Positions 6,537 to 7,698 of a stretch of DNA of 7,698 bases are shown one piece after another; position 1 is the first letter of the stretch, and each line of letters opens with the position of its first letter. The stretch comes from BS750m-G28 sp035527235 (lineage in GTDB: Archaea; Thermoproteota; Bathyarchaeia; TCS64), in the NCBI GenBank assembly GCA_035527235.1, contig DATLAV010000057.1:1-7698 (forward strand). Reading direction: 5' to 3'. Both the position numbers and the translations under genes were made by a program. The notes below the pieces were generated by a model. It was not told the DNA's origin, searched no databases, and worked only from the letters and a program-made list of their open reading frames with translations.

Positions 6537-6887
6537 ATGGCTGATCTGACGATCATATTGAACGAGGCGCCCTACGGCTCGGAGAGGAGCTGGAATGGGC
6601 TGAGGCTGGCGTCCACCTGCGCCTCCGAGGGGATGACGGTGAACGTCTTCCTGATGGGGGACTCGGTGGCGGCGGCGAAGGCGGGGCAGTCGACCCCTGA
6701 GGGCTACTACAACATGGCGAATATGCTGGGCTCCCTCATCAAGAAAGGGGTCGAGGTGAGGGTCTGCGGTGCCTGCATCAACGCTCGGGGGCTGAAGGTT
6801 GAGGAGTTTGTGGAGGGCGTTCAGCGGGGCTCCATGAAGATCTTGGCGGGCTGGGTGAGGGAGAGTAGGAAGGTCATCACCTTCTAA
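6537..6887 (+). CDS. DsrE/DsrF-like family protein (sulfur-relay fold)
   Basis: This 116-residue soluble protein has the size and strand pattern of the DsrE/DsrF/TusD fold. It opens with a beta strand, LTIILNEAPYG (4-14), then a helix GLRLASTCASEG and the strand TVNVFLMGDSV (34-44). A second half, VEVRVCGACINARGL (72-86), carries C77 and C80, with a closing helix and strand (RKVITF). The second-half cysteine is the site where family members carry persulfide sulfur; the CGAC spacing with two cysteines and the following ARGL is common in archaeal homologues. Members move sulfur for tRNA thiolation or sulfur oxidation, but no TusB/C/E, dsr or thiolation gene lies next to it here, so the partner is unknown. 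It has its own promoter and appears monocistronic. Confidence 0.82.
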   Translation: MADLTIILNEAPYGSERSWNGLRLASTCASEGMTVNVFLMGDSVAAAKAGQSTPEGYYNMANMLGSLIKKGVEVRVCGACINARGLKVEEFVEGVQRGSMKILAGWVRESRKVITF

Positions 6888-6925
6888 CGTCTGCTGCGCG
6901 CGCATGAGATAGTGGCACACCTGGG

Positions 6926-6949
6926 ATTTTACTTGTACCTTATTGTTTC
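6926..6949 (+). terminator. Weak T-rich terminator after the DsrE-like gene
   Basis: After the DsrE stop codon the plus strand has GGGATTTTACTTG (T4 at 6927-6930) and then TTATTGTTTC (6940-6949). Such interrupted T-runs can release archaeal RNA polymerase. No hairpin is needed or seen. Confidence 0.35.
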
Positions 6950-6962
6950 AATTCAACCAAAA

Positions 6963-6972
6963 TCAATATTGA
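6963..6972 (+). promoter_or_regulatory. TATA-like element with 10-base palindrome before the peptidase gene
   Basis: AAAATCAATATTGACC lies about 31 bases before the ATG at 6998, at the right distance for a TATA box driving a nearly leaderless message. Its core, TCAATATTGA, is a perfect 10-base palindrome, so it could also be a dimer-binding operator. A second candidate, CCTATACTG at about 6977-6985, is nearer the start than usual. No clear Shine-Dalgarno site precedes the ATG. Confidence 0.4.
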
Positions 6973-6997
6973 CCGCCCTATACTGTGAGTTAATGAA

Positions 6998-7698
6998 ATG
7001 TCTATCGAGCAGATATGGAAGAGGATAGAGGGCAAGAGGAACATCGTCGGCATTTCCAAGAAGTTGAGGAGACGTGTAAAGGATGGTAAGGAGGTCGAGG
7101 AGGAGGTAATAAGGATCTATGTCTCCAGGAAGCTCGATCCCTCCGCTCTTGACGTTAAGGATCTTATACCCCGGCAGATAGATGGCATTCCCACCGATGT
7201 GGTCGAGATCGGGGAGATTAAGGCGCTCAACCTATACCCTCTAGCCCACGTGACGAGGATTCGCCCGCTCGTCGCGGGGGTGAGCATAGGTAACTGGGCG
7301 ATAACGGCTGGAACTCTCGGGTGGTTCTTCAAGGGCTCAGGTGGAAGGGAGATGCTAGGAAGCAACGCCCACGTCTTCGCTGAGGACCCTCTCAGGCAGT
7401 TCTCTGGGGAGAAGCGCATAGTTCAGCCGGGCCGGTATGACGGTGGCAGCGTCCCTGAGGATGTGGTGGCAACGTACCATTGGCACAAGCCACTTGCCGG
7501 CAGCGGATGTGTCCTGTCCAACACAGTCGCCGACTTGCTCAATGGTGTCAGTTCCCTCCTCGGGAGGTTGACCCGATTCGAGCTCACCCTTGCCGAGAAG
7601 GCGAAGATCGACTTCGCTGTTGCTGAGCCCACAGTTGACTACGAGTTAAAGCTCCACACGGCCGTGGAGTGGGATGGTTTCGTGGGGCTAGGGTTCGC
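6998..7698 (+). CDS. Trypsin-like (S1 fold, Nal1-type) peptidase, 5' part
   Basis: The first 233 codons of a gene that runs off the window. The N-terminus (about 12-75) shows a pattern I associate with the lead domain of prokaryotic Nal1/trypsin-like peptidases: NIVGISKK, then a strand EVIRIYVSRKL and LIPRQIDGIPTDVVEIG. After it, RIRPLVAGVSIG (87-98) and AGTLGWF (104-110) open the protease barrel. GSNAHVFA (121-128) provides the likely catalytic His, H125, and KIDFAVAEP (203-211) the likely Asp, D205. IVQPGRYDGG (141-150) is another stretch typical of this group. The nucleophile Ser (GxSG) would lie beyond the edge and cannot be checked. There is no signal peptide, so it is probably intracellular. 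Substrate and partner genes are unknown; other members occur in phage, plasmid and chromosomal settings. Confidence 0.72.
   Translation, partial: MSIEQIWKRIEGKRNIVGISKKLRRRVKDGKEVEEEVIRIYVSRKLDPSALDVKDLIPRQIDGIPTDVVEIGEIKALNLYPLAHVTRIRPLVAGVSIGNWAITAGTLGWFFKGSGGREMLGSNAHVFAEDPLRQFSGEKRIVQPGRYDGGSVPEDVVATYHWHKPLAGSGCVLSNTVADLLNGVSSLLGRLTRFELTLAEKAKIDFAVAEPTVDYELKLHTAVEWDGFVGLGF

Noticed and set aside
6519..6920. 133-residue minus-strand ORF opposite the DsrE-like gene
   Set aside because: His/Pro/Arg-rich translation with no motif; the plus strand gives a clear DsrE-fold protein.

Overview
This window looks like a stretch of archaeal chromosome. The coding sequence is GC-rich with many AGG arginine codons. 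Most genes are preceded by an A/T-rich TATA-like element about 25-40 bases before the start codon, often leaving almost no leader, and clear Shine-Dalgarno sites are rare. Gene ends carry oligo-T runs rather than bacterial hairpins. The lineage is not provable from the sequence; a Bathyarchaeia-like or related mesophilic archaeon is my guess. I see no rRNA, tRNA, CRISPR, transposase or phage structural genes.

Layout. Bases 4-699 (+) hold an Asp/Glu racemase-family enzyme of the YgeA type, whose first catalytic residue is Thr instead of Cys. It converges, over a bidirectional oligo-T/oligo-A spacer, with a minus-strand fumarylacetoacetate hydrolase (FAH)-fold enzyme (740-1603). Upstream of that is a minus-strand amidohydrolase-2 family metal hydrolase or decarboxylase (1726-2796). 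A plus-strand 3' fragment of an MgtE/SLC41-type cation transporter follows (about 2830-3177). Next come, all on the minus strand, diaminopimelate decarboxylase LysA (3262-4584), a doubtful 61-residue ORF (4671-4856), and a DUF362 protein with an N-terminal three-helix membrane anchor (4870-6351). Across a 185-base divergent spacer is a small DsrE-family sulfur-relay-like protein (6537-6887, +). The window ends inside a plus-strand trypsin-like (S1-fold, Nal1-type) peptidase (6998 to the edge).

How the genes fit together. This is a metabolic housekeeping/accessory mix of mostly individually promoted genes, not one tight operon. The FAH and amidohydrolase-2 genes are a plausible functional pair, since both families act on ring-cleavage or keto-acid intermediates, but each has its own promoter. 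LysA catalyses the last step of lysine synthesis and has the clearest promoter here: a TATA box placed for a leaderless transcript and a 17-base perfect inverted repeat lying across the start codon.

The points most worth a second look are the membrane-anchored DUF362 protein without ferredoxin cysteines, the truncated MgtE fragment, the FAH-fold protein lacking the usual lid histidine, and the lysA start-site palindrome. I do not see convincing evidence of a wholly new multi-gene system.
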